In this document: positions 1 to 9,835 of the stretch, one piece after another
Layout: each line of letters opens with the position of its first letter
Position numbering within the stretch: position 1 is the first letter of the stretch
Assembly (NCBI RefSeq): GCF_947507565.1
Contig: NC_089193.1
Span: 1-64,000 of the forward strand
Reading direction: 5' to 3'
DNA length: 64,000 nucleotides
Source of the DNA: Oscarella lobularis
Lineage: Eukaryota; Porifera; Homoscleromorpha; Homosclerophorida; Oscarellidae
Made by a program: the position numbers and the translations under genes
The notes under the pieces: model-generated
Seen by the model: only the letters and a program-made list of their open reading frames with translations
The model's database searches: none
What the model was told of the DNA's origin: nothing

Positions 1-745
1 ACCCTAACCCTAACCCTAACCCTAACCCTAACCCTAACCCTAACCCTAACCCTAACCCTAACCCTAACCCTAACCCTAACCCTAACCCTAACCCTAACCC
101 TAACCCTAACCCTAACCCTAACCCTAACCCTAACCCTAACCCTAACCCTAACCCTAACCCTAACCCTAACCCTAACCCTAACCCTAACCCTAACCCTAAC
201 CCTAACCCTAACCCTAACCCTAACCCTAACCCTAACCCTAACCCTAACCCTAACCCTAACCCTAACCCTAACCCTAACCCTAACCCTAACCCTAACCCTA
301 ACCCTAACCCTAACCCTAACCCTAACCCTAACCCTAACCCTAACCCTAACCCTAACCCTAACCCTAACCCTAACCCTAACCCTAACCCTAACCCTAACCC
401 TAACCCTAACCCTAACCCTAACCCTAACCCTAACCCTAACCCTAACCCTAACCCTAACCCTAACCCTAACCCTAACCCTAACCCTAACCCTAACCCTAAC
501 CCTAACCCTAACCCTAACCCTAACCCTAACCCTAACCCTAACCCTAACCCTAACCCTAACCCTAACCCTAACCCTAACCCTAACCCTAACCCTAACCCTA
601 ACCCTAACCCTAACCCTAACCCTAACCCTAACCCTAACCCTAACCCTAACCCTAACCCTAACCCTAACCCTAACCCTAACCCTAACCCTAACCCTAACCC
701 TAACCCTAACCCTAACCCTAACCCTAACCCTAACCCTAACCCTAA
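1..745. repeat. Telomere, (CCCTAA)n
   Basis: About 124 perfect copies of CCCTAA, with no variant repeat seen. The C-rich strand reads left to right, so position 1 faces the chromosome terminus and the minus strand is the G-rich strand. The lack of degenerate copies near 745 means the junction to unique DNA at 746 is abrupt, as expected when telomerase heals a broken end. TTAGGG is the usual animal telomere motif and differs from the TTAGG of most insects and TTAGGC of nematodes. Confidence 0.99.
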
Positions 746-904
746 GTGCGCAATGAAGAACCTTTCGATTTTTTCAAGTACTTTGGACAGTCTGAAATCG
801 AAATTCGCGCAATTGCCATTAATGATTTTTTGCATGAAGTTGAGAAAAGATTTATCTGGGCGCAACAAGAGTTGCGCAAGCAAGGAGTCACTGCTTTCCC
901 GTGA
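746..904 (+). pseudogene. C-terminal coding fragment truncated by the telomere
   Basis: After an in-frame TAA inside the last CCCTAA, the frame starting GTG CGC AAT GAA runs 52 codons to a TGA at 902-904. It has no ATG at its start. The translation looks protein-like, with acidic, aromatic and amphipathic stretches such as NEEPFDFFKYFGQ and FLHEVEKRFIWAQQELRKQG. I do not recognise a family. The end of the frame runs into the 130-bp repeat, whose units carry the same CTTTCCCGTGAC words. Read simply, it is the 3' end of a gene lost when the chromosome broke and was capped. It could also be chance, since 52 open codons is short. A small hairpin, GCGCAAC-AAGA-GTTGCGC, lies at 860-877. Confidence 0.3.
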
Positions 905-1510
905 CAAATTCTTAGCGCACTCACCACTTTCAAAAAGACTTTAAATACCGCACCACACTCAACCACTTTATGACGTCAGATTTCAAAAATTCTCTTTATT
1001 TCGTTTTCCCTTAGCGCACTTGCCTTTCCCGTGACAATTTCTTAGCGCACTCACCACTTTAAAAAAGACTTTAAATACCGGACCACAACCAACCACTTTA
1101 TGACGTCAGATTTTGAAAATTCTCTTTATTTCGTTTCCCCTTAGCGCACTTGCCTTTCCCGTGACAAATTCTTAGCGCACTCACCACTTTAAAAAAGACT
1201 TTAAATACCGGACCACACCCAACCACTTAATGACGTCAGATTTTGAAAATTCCCTTTATTTCGTTTCCCCTTAGCGCATTTGCCTTTTCCGTAACAATTT
1301 CTTAGCGCACTTCCCACTTTCAAAAAGACTTTAAATACCGGACCACAACCAACCACATTATGACGTCAGATTTTGAAAATTCTCTTTATTTCGTTTCTCT
1401 TAGCGCACTTGCCGTTCCGTGACCAATTCTCGGCGCACTCGTCACTTTCAAAAAGACTTTAAATACCTAACATCAACCAACCACTTTGTGACTTCACTTT
1501 TAGAGAAACC
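895..1510. repeat. 130-bp subtelomeric tandem repeat
   Basis: About 4.7 diverged copies. The word TGACGTCAGA recurs at 971, 1101, 1231 and 1361, exactly 130 bp apart, and a mutated copy (TGACTTCA) lies at 1489. Each unit has the order TTAGCGCACT, ACTTTAAATACC, CCAACCACTT, TGACGTCA, TTCTCTTTATTTCG. The perfect TGACGTCA in four units is a consensus CREB/ATF site. The last unit decays into unique sequence. Confidence 0.9.
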
Positions 1511-1786
1511 ACTTTTGGCTAACAACTACAATATAAATTTTTAAATCACTTATAACTAAAAGGGTTTACAAGCAATTTCTTTAAAAACGGCCACTCACCC
1601 AAAAAAATCACCCAAAAAAAGTGACTTTACAAAAACCTTGATAACTTCTTTATACTAAATAATTTGCACAGCAAATATAGGATCAATCGAAAGCTTATTA
1701 AATTTCCTTTTAAATGATGCTATGCATGACGTCATACGTTCAATATTTAAGGAGTTATTAAGGGTCACCCAAGTGGGTACACCTTT
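1511..1786. other. AT-rich stretch without recognised content
   Basis: I see no gene and no repeat here apart from a TGACGTCA at 1727-1734. It could be the distal part of the retroelement 5' region or leftover subtelomeric DNA. Confidence 0.4.
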
Positions 1787-1807
1787 TAACCCTAACCCTA
1801 ACCCTAA
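1787..1807. repeat. Interstitial telomeric repeat next to the PLE
   Basis: A 21-bp run of TAACCC units in the same orientation as the terminal telomere ends at the GGG that begins the duplicated 163-bp segment. A short telomeric tract at the edge of a PLE fits attachment of retroelements to chromosome ends, as described for telomere-associated PLEs in bdelloid rotifers. It could also be a scar of an earlier telomere. Confidence 0.8.
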
Positions 1808-1970
1808 GGGCACTACAATGAATTTTCCCGCCCACTTCATCACCTACAACCGTCATAAAACCAAAATCTTAGTCATCACACTCAACATCCTCTGGGGTCC
1901 TTCCTGGTCGGTAGTGGATACAGCGGTTGAGCCAGACTTGCCGTTGTGCATTTCTCTCTCTTTAACCCTA
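1808..1970 (+). repeat. 163-bp segment duplicated at 11617-11779 (copy 1)
   Basis: Comparing this stretch with 11617-11779 gives 162 of 163 matches and no gap (constant offset 9809). The one difference is C to T near position 1880. This copy continues into the PLE 5' region (TTTAACCCTA then CTTGTGG). The other copy breaks at exactly that word and continues as telomere-like CCCTAACCCTT. The near identity means a recent copy event. Confidence 0.95.
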
Positions 1971-2480
1971 CTTGTGGTCTGTGTCCTGCAATCCGCTATC
2001 GATAGGGAACCCCTAGGGAAAAACACCATAAAACATCTAGGGATACCATTGATACCTTATTGGATCTTATATCGCTCAAGAAAGGCCACTCACGTGCATG
2101 GTAAACACCAGCACGTGACGTCAACAAATCCATAGGACCCGCTGCTCTTCCAAAAACACTCTAAATGGGTGTAGAGGACCCTCCCAACCACGCGGGACCT
2201 CCTGGAATTTTAGAGTAACCATCCCTAAAGGGGTAAAACCAGTCCCCACACCCTTGTGTGTTTACGAACCCCGCCCCTTGGCAACCCCACTATTAACACC
2301 TCACCGAAACGGTGTACCATTCATGGAAGGCTTCACGAATTTGGCTGTAAAAATTTGCCGACGTAGTCGCTTCGTCCTAATGCGTTCGGGCGAAAAGCGG
2401 CATCGACGGCGCGATCCCAAGCCTAAAATTTAAATTCACACTCAAAAAACATATATAAACCACAAATTTTGTGTGAAACG
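1971..2480 (+). promoter_or_regulatory. PLE 5' noncoding region (pseudo-LTR-like)
   Basis: This region lies between the duplicated segment and the ribozyme. It has a TGACGTCA at 2116-2123 and no convincing reading frame. By analogy with other PLEs, the sequence upstream of the hammerhead belongs to the pseudo-LTR and should contain the promoter. No TATA box is obvious, so this role rests on position alone. Confidence 0.45.
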
Positions 2481-2536
2481 ATTCATTGGCACTGACGAAG
2501 TCGAATACGACGAAACCCGGGTCTGCCACAATGAAT
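2481..2536 (+). ncRNA. Type I hammerhead ribozyme of the PLE
   Basis: All parts of a hammerhead are present in order. The stem I 5' strand is 2481-2491 (ATTCATTGGCA) and the core CTGACGA is 2492-2498. Stem II is GTCG-AATA-CGAC at 2500-2511, then GAAA at 2512-2515. A minimal stem III follows, made of one C-G pair beside the conserved A-U pair and closing on a palindromic CCGG loop (2516-2521). The cleavage triplet GTC is 2521-2523 and the stem I 3' strand is 2524-2536. Stem I pairs as 4 bp (GGCA/TGCC), a 2-nt bulge (AC) and 7 bp (ATTCATT/AATGAAT). One extra A at 2499, between the core and stem II, departs from the strict consensus. Very short stem III with a palindromic loop is typical of PLE hammerheads. 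The cut would fall between 2523 and 2524, 7 nt before the ATG at 2531, so that ATG lies inside stem I. Confidence 0.85.
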
Positions 2537-2998
2537 CTCGCAGAGAAATTGTCGTCCCAAGACGACGACTCAATGGACGTCGCATTAAGCGAATACATCG
2601 CGATGCAGGAGGACTCCCTGCTGGACGATAACGCAACAGAGGGGGGATCGAAGGATCCCCCCAAAGGTAGAGAAAAGGAGCTACCACCGTCGACCGACGG
2701 TGAGTCATCTCCTGAATATCCTCCCCTACGGGAAAGACAACGGGCCACAGCGCCAACTAAACATATTCGAAAATCCCAAAATCTATCTCCATCTACAGAT
2801 GCACTCGATGAGTTTATTAAACGACGCAATTTTGGAGCCCTTCTGGACAACCTTCTCGAAAAGAAGCTCCAGAGGTACTTCAAAGAAAAGTTCGACGACG
2901 ACGGACCGCCGCCGCCACGTCCACCCCCCCCCCGGAACCACTTGCCGCGTCCACGCCGACGCCGTCCGCAAGTGATCGCGAAAATATTCTCGATTTAG
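2531..2998 (+). CDS. PLE N-terminal ORF segment, before the frame break
   Basis: The ATG at 2531 is the first in this frame and has A at -3. The frame gives an acidic, Ser/Asp/Pro-rich N-terminal region (MNLAEKLSSQDDD and onward) with a Lys/Arg-rich helix near residues 95-115. It reaches a Pro codon run formed by ten C at 2924-2933, then reads 20-odd arginine-rich residues and stops at 2996-2998. The -1 frame downstream of the C-run is open and joins directly to the reverse transcriptase frame, so residues after about 133 are probably out of frame. The start could be drawn 45 nt upstream at a TTG, but that codon lies within ribozyme stem I and an ATG is more likely. No known domain is visible in this part. 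Confidence 0.6.
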   Translation: MNLAEKLSSQDDDSMDVALSEYIAMQEDSLLDDNATEGGSKDPPKGREKELPPSTDGESSPEYPPLRERQRATAPTKHIRKSQNLSPSTDALDEFIKRRNFGALLDNLLEKKLQRYFKEKFDDDGPPPPRPPPPRNHLPRPRRRRPQVIAKIFSI

Positions 2999-3009
2999 CG
3001 GCGTTCCAA

Positions 3010-5895
3010 GTGCAAACGGGCGCCGCACTTACAAAAGCGGAAATGCGCTTAACGGAACATAGAAAATACGCGCAAACAGGTCATCCCCCTCGAGGGATGA
3101 CTTGCACGCTAAACATCAACCCCTTCAGACCGCGCGACACATCCATCTTGGACATTCTCGCACAAATAAAAAAGGAATACCAGCAAAGTCTCCTCGACTC
3201 GCTGGTGACACACTACACGCGGGTAGTGGAAATGTTGGAGGAGGATCAGGTACGCGCCGCTGATCGGGAGCACGTGCTCCGCGAACGATTCGGCGGAGAT
3301 CCGATCTGGGACGAGTTTGATCGAATCGTTACCGACGGCCAGGTTGACTCGGAGCGACAGGCGTCCTCCCTGTTCACTCGAGCCAACCGGAAACGCAACG
3401 CGGAAGGTATACTCTCTATAAATCCTATATCTCCCCCAAAACGGTCCTTACCTACACGCAGGCCGAAAACGAGGAGGGGAAGAAAACGCTGTAGACGGAA
3501 AATCCGGCCGCAACGTCAGAGGGCGCGCAAAGCGCCAGAAGTAAAAAATAGACGACTCTGCCGCTTGCGAGCTCGAATCTATGAAATAAAGAAACATATC
3601 AAAATGAGCACTGTTGTTAATCTCTCACAGCGCGTGTTAACTACTCACGAACACTCCATTCTACACAAGGGCCTCTCCTTTTGTCCCACCCCACTACGAC
3701 CCTCGAAGCGACACCTCCTTACCTCTGTACGAGCTTTCGTACGGAAGGTCCGCTTACAATACTATTTCACGCACCAAAATCCAATGAATAACTCCAATCC
3801 GAGACACCCGTATAAACCAAAATCTTCTTTTAATATTAACAAGGTGAGAAATACTAAATTGGAAGGGTTTATTACGGCTTTACAAAGCCATGTATTGGCA
3901 CTAAAACCTAAACGACCTCGAAATAACGTAACGCCTGCGGAACGGCAGGCACTGAAGGCGCTAGCATCATACAAGGACATAATAATCAAAAAGGCAGATA
4001 AAGGATCCTGCATTGTGGTTGAAGATACCTTCAACTACAAAAAGGCTGGATACAATCATCTACAAGACTTGCATGTCTACCAACCAATCAGGGAGGACCC
4101 CACCCCTGCAATTGTACTCGAAATCAATAACGCAATTGAACACTTCTACAAACACGGGCCTCTTGACTACCATACTCGACAGCATTTAATCCAAAAACCT
4201 GACGAAGTTAGGACCCAACTCTTATATTTTCTGAAAAAATTGCATAAGAACCCACATGGGGTCAGACCCATCTGTAGTGGGTCAGGGGGTCCAACAGAAC
4301 TAATATCAGCTCTGGTTGACTCCTATCTCTCGCCCATCGTCAAAAAACAACCTAGCTATATAAGAGATAGCTCCCACCTAATTAAAATGCTGGAAACACT
4401 AATCCTACCTCAAAATGTCTTACTCGTTTCACTCGATGTCACTGCACTCTATCCATCAATCCCCCAAGATGAAGCAATTGAAGTTTGTGCTTCCTTTGCC
4501 CAAAAGGAATACAACGATCCAGGGGTGACCAACATGATTCGAATATTCCTATATCACATCCTTAAAAATAACGCCTTCCTATTTAATAATCACCCTTACC
4601 TTCAATTAAGGGGAACGGCTATGGGCACCCGAACCGCCCCGTCCCTCGCTAACCTCTTCATGGCGAATTTTGAACAAAAATTCCTGGAAACACAAAATCT
4701 AAAACCACTTAATTATTTTCGCTTTATTGATGATATTCTGCTATTCTGGCCTCACCCACAGGAACAATTTGACAGCTTCATGCGTGACCTAAATAGCTTT
4801 CATCCCACCATAAAATTCACCCACGCAGCAAGCACCCAAGAGACTACATTCCTAGACATTGATATCTTTAAAGGAGATCGCTTTCTAAATAGCGGAATCC
4901 TAGACATAAAAACACATATCAAGCAAACGAACAAATTCCAATATCTCTATCACACCTCGTCTCATCCTAAAGCAATGAAAACAAGCGTAGTAAAAGGCGA
5001 ACTTCACCGATTCCTACGCTCAACATCAGACAAACAAACATTTCTACAAACTCAAGAGAAACAAAAAATCAGATTCAGAAATAGAGGCTATCCTCTACCC
5101 CTATTACAGCAAATAAATCAAGAATTCCCTTTTGAACGTCGTACACAACTAATTGCAAAGATCCCTGACATAAGCAACGCACCGGATATTACCCCACAAG
5201 GAACACAGCCACCACTAACCTTGGTTATGCCGTATGACCCTTGGTTCCCCACAATCAGAAGCACAATCCACCGGCTATGGAACCGCATAGCGGAGGATGA
5301 CGTGCTAAAACAGGTATTCCCTACCCGGCCTAAAATCGCCTACAAACGCACTAAGAACCTTAGTGACACCCTGGTGAGAGCTAAACTCCCGACAACCAAC
5401 ACCGTACGCACAACCACAACCTTACTCACCCCATCACCAACCCTCCCCACCAGCGATACTGCTATTCGACCATGCACGAAAAACAATTGCAAATGCTGCC
5501 ATAATCTTCGACAAAGAACCGAGATCACTAGCTACGCTAACAATAAACGCTTCCCAGTGGAAGGTGAATACACGTGCACTACAACACACGTTATTTACAT
5601 GTTGGAATGCCCAATCTGTGGGAAACAATACGTGGGACAAACCACTGGCACGATTGCTGAACGATTACGACGCCACCGCCTTCATTTCCACCAACACCGC
5701 ACCCTCCACCTCTACAAACATTTCCACGACCATGGGTGGACATCCTTCGATAATATGTGGATACAGCCCATTGACTATGTTCCAAACGATGCGTATGATC
5801 TAAGCCATTTGGAACAACAATGGATAACACGGCTGGGTACACGTAAACCAAGGGGACTAAATGCCAAGGATGAACGGTTATGGGTTATAGTCTGA
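3010..5895 (+). CDS. PLE reverse transcriptase with GIY-YIG endonuclease
   Basis: The 961-residue frame opens at a GTG; its first ATG is at 3043. The frame is open back to the C-run at 2924-2933, so it is most likely the continuation of the upstream ORF (about 1,120 codons together). Residues 150-180 are strongly basic, a possible nuclear localisation or RNA-binding segment. RT landmarks: KADKGSC at 328, KKLHKNPHGVRPICSG from 409, motif A LVSLDVTALYPSIP with Asp476, motif B GTAMGTRTAPSLANLF around 536-551, and catalytic FIDDI with Asp574-Asp575. FLDIDIF follows, with PLE-type spacing. A Cys cluster CTKNNCKCCH (822-831) precedes the endonuclease, where VIY (861-863) and YVG (874-876) are the GIY and YIG elements. 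The Arg-rich helix AERLRRHR and a later Glu in LEQQW fit the catalytic set. The enzyme would nick DNA and reverse-transcribe the PLE RNA. No internal stop is seen. Confidence 0.93.
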   Translation: MQTGAALTKAEMRLTEHRKYAQTGHPPRGMTCTLNINPFRPRDTSILDILAQIKKEYQQSLLDSLVTHYTRVVEMLEEDQVRAADREHVLRERFGGDPIWDEFDRIVTDGQVDSERQASSLFTRANRKRNAEGILSINPISPPKRSLPTRRPKTRRGRKRCRRKIRPQRQRARKAPEVKNRRLCRLRARIYEIKKHIKMSTVVNLSQRVLTTHEHSILHKGLSFCPTPLRPSKRHLLTSVRAFVRKVRLQYYFTHQNPMNNSNPRHPYKPKSSFNINKVRNTKLEGFITALQSHVLALKPKRPRNNVTPAERQALKALASYKDIIIKKADKGSCIVVEDTFNYKKAGYNHLQDLHVYQPIREDPTPAIVLEINNAIEHFYKHGPLDYHTRQHLIQKPDEVRTQLLYFLKKLHKNPHGVRPICSGSGGPTELISALVDSYLSPIVKKQPSYIRDSSHLIKMLETLILPQNVLLVSLDVTALYPSIPQDEAIEVCASFAQKEYNDPGVTNMIRIFLYHILKNNAFLFNNHPYLQLRGTAMGTRTAPSLANLFMANFEQKFLETQNLKPLNYFRFIDDILLFWPHPQEQFDSFMRDLNSFHPTIKFTHAASTQETTFLDIDIFKGDRFLNSGILDIKTHIKQTNKFQYLYHTSSHPKAMKTSVVKGELHRFLRSTSDKQTFLQTQEKQKIRFRNRGYPLPLLQQINQEFPFERRTQLIAKIPDISNAPDITPQGTQPPLTLVMPYDPWFPTIRSTIHRLWNRIAEDDVLKQVFPTRPKIAYKRTKNLSDTLVRAKLPTTNTVRTTTTLLTPSPTLPTSDTAIRPCTKNNCKCCHNLRQRTEITSYANNKRFPVEGEYTCTTTHVIYMLECPICGKQYVGQTTGTIAERLRRHRLHFHQHRTLHLYKHFHDHGWTSFDNMWIQPIDYVPNDAYDLSHLEQQWITRLGTRKPRGLNAKDERLWVIV

Positions 5896-6261
5896 CCCAT
5901 GTGAATGGAGTACTTCCTTGTGATTTATTTAACATCGTAAATTACAACCTTAAATGCAGAACGTGGTAGGGAAATATAAATACAGGTTAAACATCAACGC
6001 CTATGTCTCCACTCTAATTAACGTTTATCACACCTATAAGCACATGAAAATCTTCAGAATATTTATCACCAATATTAAACAGTGGTAAGCCAGTTCCCCG
6101 CCTACCCCGCGAATTTTGTTTTCCCATCCCCTAATCCCAATCCTTACCGATGGCATGTCTGATCCTCCTTCTCCCCCCCCCCCCCCCCCCCCCCCCCCCT
6201 TTTTTTTTTTTTTTTGGGTCCCTGTTCGTCCTTGTCCTTGTGTTTTCCAGCCTGCCTCTAA
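5896..6261 (+). other. PLE 3' noncoding region and homopolymer junction
   Basis: There is no reading frame of note. Positions 6173-6199 are 27 consecutive C and 6200-6215 are 16 T, followed by sequence leading into the satellite. On the minus strand the last exon-like segment (AGGCAGGCTGG and onward) is followed by A16 then G27. The junction of PLE and satellite lies in this region but I cannot place it to the base. Homopolymers this long are also prone to assembly error. Confidence 0.5.
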
Positions 6262-9200
6262 AGTACTAAATTAACATATATTACTCACCATACATTCGTC
6301 GATCATCGTCCCCTCGTGTACAAAATCCACCTCCCCTCTCCATTGCATGTTGATCCCTTCCGTTCGTCGTTCCATTCGCAATCCCCTAAAGATAAAACAT
6401 TAGAAAAGAATCTGAAGTACTAAACTAACCTATATTACTCACCATACATTCGTCGATCATCGTCCCCTCGTGTAGAAAATCCTCCTCCTTTCTCCATGGC
6501 ATGTTGATCCCTTCCGTTCGTCGTTCCATTCGCGTTCCCCTAAAGATAAAACATTAGAAGAGAATCTAAAATGCTAAACTAACCTATATTACTCACCACA
6601 CATTCGTCGATCCTCGTCCCCTCGTGTAGAAAATCCACCTTCCCTCTCCATTGCATGTTGATCCCTTCCGTTCGTCGTTCCATTTGCGTTCCCCTAAAGA
6701 TAAAACATTAGAAAAGAATCTAAAATACTAAACTAACCTATATTACTCACCACACATTCGTTGATCCTCGTCCCCTCGTGTAGAAAATCCACCTTCCCTC
6801 TCCATTGCATGTTGATCCCTTCCATTCGTCGTTCCATTCGCGGTCCCTAAAGATAAAACATTAGAAATGAATCTAAAATACTAAACTAACCTATATTACT
6901 CACCACACATTCGCCGATCATCGTCCCCTCGTGTAGAAAATCCACCTTCCCTCTCCATTGCATGTTGATCCCTTCAATTCGTCGTTCCATTCGCGATCCC
7001 CTAAAGATAAAACATTAGAAAAGAATCTAAAATACTAAACTAACCTATATTACTCACCATATATTCGTCGATCATCGTCCCCTCATGTAGAAAATCCTCC
7101 TCCTTTCTCCATGGCATGTGGATCCCTTCCGTTCGTCGTTCCATTCGCGTTCCCCTAAAGATAAAACATTAGAAGAGAATCTAAAATGCTAAACTAACCT
7201 ATATTACTCACCATACATTCGTCGATCTTCGTCCCCTCGTGTAGAAAATCCATCTTCCCTCTCCATTGCATGTTGATCCCTTCCATTCGTCGTTCCATTC
7301 GCGTTCCCCTAAAGATAAAACATTAGAAAAGAACCTAAAATACTAAACTAACCTACATTACTCACCATACATTCGTCGATCCTCGTCCCCTCGTGTAGAA
7401 AATCCACCTTCCCTCTCCATTGCATGTTGATCCCTTCCGTTCGTCGTTCCATTTGCGTTCCCCTAAAGATAAAACATTAGAAAAGAATCTAAAATACTAA
7501 ACTAACCTATATTACTCACCACACATTCGTTGATCCTCGTCCCCTCGTGTAGAAAATCCACCTTCCCTCTCCATTGCATGTTGATCCCTTCCATTCGTCG
7601 TTCCATTCGCGGTCCCTAAAGATAAAACATTAGAAATGAATCTAAAATACTAAACTAACCTATATTACTCACCACACATTCGCCGATCATCGTCCCCTCG
7701 TGTAGAAAATCCACCTTCCCTCTCCATTGCATGTTGATCCCTTCAATTCGTCGTTCCATTCGCGATCCCCTAAAGATAAAACATTAGAAAAGAATCTAAA
7801 ATACTAAACTAACCTATATTACTCACCATACATTCGTCGATCATCGTCCCCTCATGTAGAAAATCCTCCTCCTTTCTCCATGGCATGTGGATCCCTTCCG
7901 TTCGTCGTTCCATTCGCGTTCCCCTAAAGATAAAACATTAGAAGAGAATCTAAAATGCTAAACTAACCTATATTACTCACCATACATTCGTCGATCTTCG
8001 TCCCCTCGTGTAGAAAATCCATCTTCCCTCTCCATTGCATGTTGATCCCTTCCATTCGTCGTTCCATTCGCGTTCCCCTAAAGATAAAACATTAGAAAAG
8101 AACCTAAAATACTAAACTAACCTACATTACTCACCATACATTCGTCGATCCTCGTCCCCTCGTGTAGAAAATCCACCTTCCCCCTCCATTGCACGTTGAT
8201 CCCTTCCATTCGTCGTTCCATTCGCGGTCCCCTAAAGATAAAACATTAGAAATGAATCTAAAATACTAAACTAACCTATATTACTCACCACACATTCGCC
8301 GATCATCGTCCCCTCGTGTAGAAAATCCACCTTCCCTCCCCATTGCATGTTGATCCCTTCCATTCGTCGTTCCATTCGCGATCCCCTAAAGATAAAACAT
8401 TAGAAAAGAATCTAAAATACTAAACTAACCTATATTACTCACCATACATTCGTCGATCATCGTCCCCTCGTGTTGAAAATCCTCCTCCTTTCTCCATTGC
8501 ATGTTGATCCCTTCCGTTCGTCGTTCCATTCGCGATCCCCTAAAGATAAAACATTAGAAAAGAATCTAAAATACTAAACTAACCTATATTACTCACCACA
8601 CATTCGTCGATCATCGTCCCCTCGTGTAGAAAATCCACCTTCCCTCTCCATTGCATGTTGATCCCTTCCATTCGTCGTTCCATTCGCGATCCCCTAAAGA
8701 TAAAACATTAGAAAAGAATCTAAAATACTAAACTAACCTATATTACTCACCATACATTCGTCGATCATCGTCCCCTCGTGTAGAAAATCCTCCTCCTTTC
8801 TCCATGGCATGTTGATCCCTTCCATTCGTCGTTCCATTCGCGGTCCCCTAAAGATAAAACATTAGAAATGAATCTAAAATACTAAACTAACCTATATTAC
8901 TCACCACACATTCGTCGATCATCGTCCCCTCGTGTAGAAAATCCACCTTCCCTCTCCATTGCATGTTGATCCCTTCCATTCGTCGTTCCATTCGCGATCC
9001 CCTAAAGATAAAACATTAGAAAAGAATCTAAAATACTAAACTAACCTATATTACTCACAATACATTCGTCGATCATCGTCCCCTCGTGTAGAAAATCCTC
9101 CTCCTTTCTCCATGGCATGTTGATCCCTTCCGATCGTCGTTCCATTCGCGTTCCCCTAAAGATAAAACATTAGAAAAGAATCTAAAATGCTAAACTAACC

Positions 9201-9835
9201 TATATTACTCACCATACATTCGTCGATCTTCGTCCCCTCGTGTAGAAAATCCATCTTCCCTCTCCATTGCATGTTGATCCCTTCCATTCGTCGTTCCATT
9301 CGCGTTCCCCTAAAGATAAAACATTAAAAATGAATCTAAAATACTAAACTAACCTATATTACTCACCATACATTCATTGATCCTCGTCCCCTCGTGTAGA
9401 AAATCCTCCTCCTTTCTCCATGGCATGTTGATCCCTTCCATTCGTCGTTCCATTCGCGGTCCCCTAAAGATAAAACATTAGAAATGAATCTAAAATACTA
9501 AACTAACCTATATTACTCACCACACATTCGCCGATCATCGTCCCCTCGTGTAGAAAATCCACCTTCCCTCTCCATTGCATGTTGATCCCTTCCATTCGTC
9601 GTTCCATTCGCGATCCCCTAAAGATAAAACATTAGAAAAGAATCTAAAATACTAAACTAACCTATATTACTCACCATACATTCGTCGATCATCGTCCCCT
9701 CGTGTAGAAAATCCTCCTCCTTTCTCCATGGCATGTTTATCCCTTCCGTTCGTCGTTCCATTCGCGTTCCCCTAAAGATAAAACATTAGAAAAGAATCTA
9801 AAATGCTAAACTATCCTATATTACTCACCATAAAG
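6262..9835 (-). repeat. 154-bp satellite made of tandem exon-intron units (array 1)
   Basis: About 23 copies; the landmark TGATCCC recurs at 6351, 6505 and 6659, 154 bp apart. Read on the minus strand each unit is an exon of about 97 nt (GGGAACGCGAATGG to CGACGAATGTATG) followed by a 57-nt intron. The intron starts GTGAGTAATATAGG, has a branch-point-like TTCTAATG, and ends TTTTATCTTTAG. GT and AG are kept in all copies I checked; one copy changes the base before GT only. Units form a five-unit higher-order repeat of about 770 bp (for example CATTCGTTGATCC at 6755 and 7524). The exon is not a multiple of three, and one of its frames has a TGA in many copies, which argues against a simple coding repeat. 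Reading direction is towards the telomere. Confidence 0.85.

Larger units (their letters stand above)
1808..6215 (+). mobile_element. Penelope-like element (PLE) with GIY-YIG endonuclease
   Basis: This retroelement has no classic LTR. It has a 5' region ending in a hammerhead ribozyme (2481-2536), a reading frame beginning 8 nt after the ribozyme cut (2531) and ending at 5895, and a 3' region that runs to a C27-T16 homopolymer. The reverse transcriptase is of the PLE type and is followed by a Cys/His cluster and a GIY-YIG nuclease, the hallmark of endonuclease-bearing PLEs. It lies with its 5' end towards the telomere, the orientation expected if a telomeric 3' end primes cDNA synthesis. I could not define target-site duplications or a second pseudo-LTR, so both outer boundaries are estimates. 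One frame break in a C-run is the only obvious damage, so the copy looks young. Confidence 0.85.

Noticed and set aside
1722-2135. 137-codon frame across the interstitial telomeric repeat
   Set aside because: It translates CCCTAA units into NPNPNP, is not conserved at the 11.6-kb copy beyond the shared DNA, and lies in the PLE 5' noncoding region.
2377-3028. Minus-strand and third-frame ORFs over the PLE N-terminal region
   Set aside because: They are shadows of the GC-rich plus-strand coding region and carry no recognisable domain.
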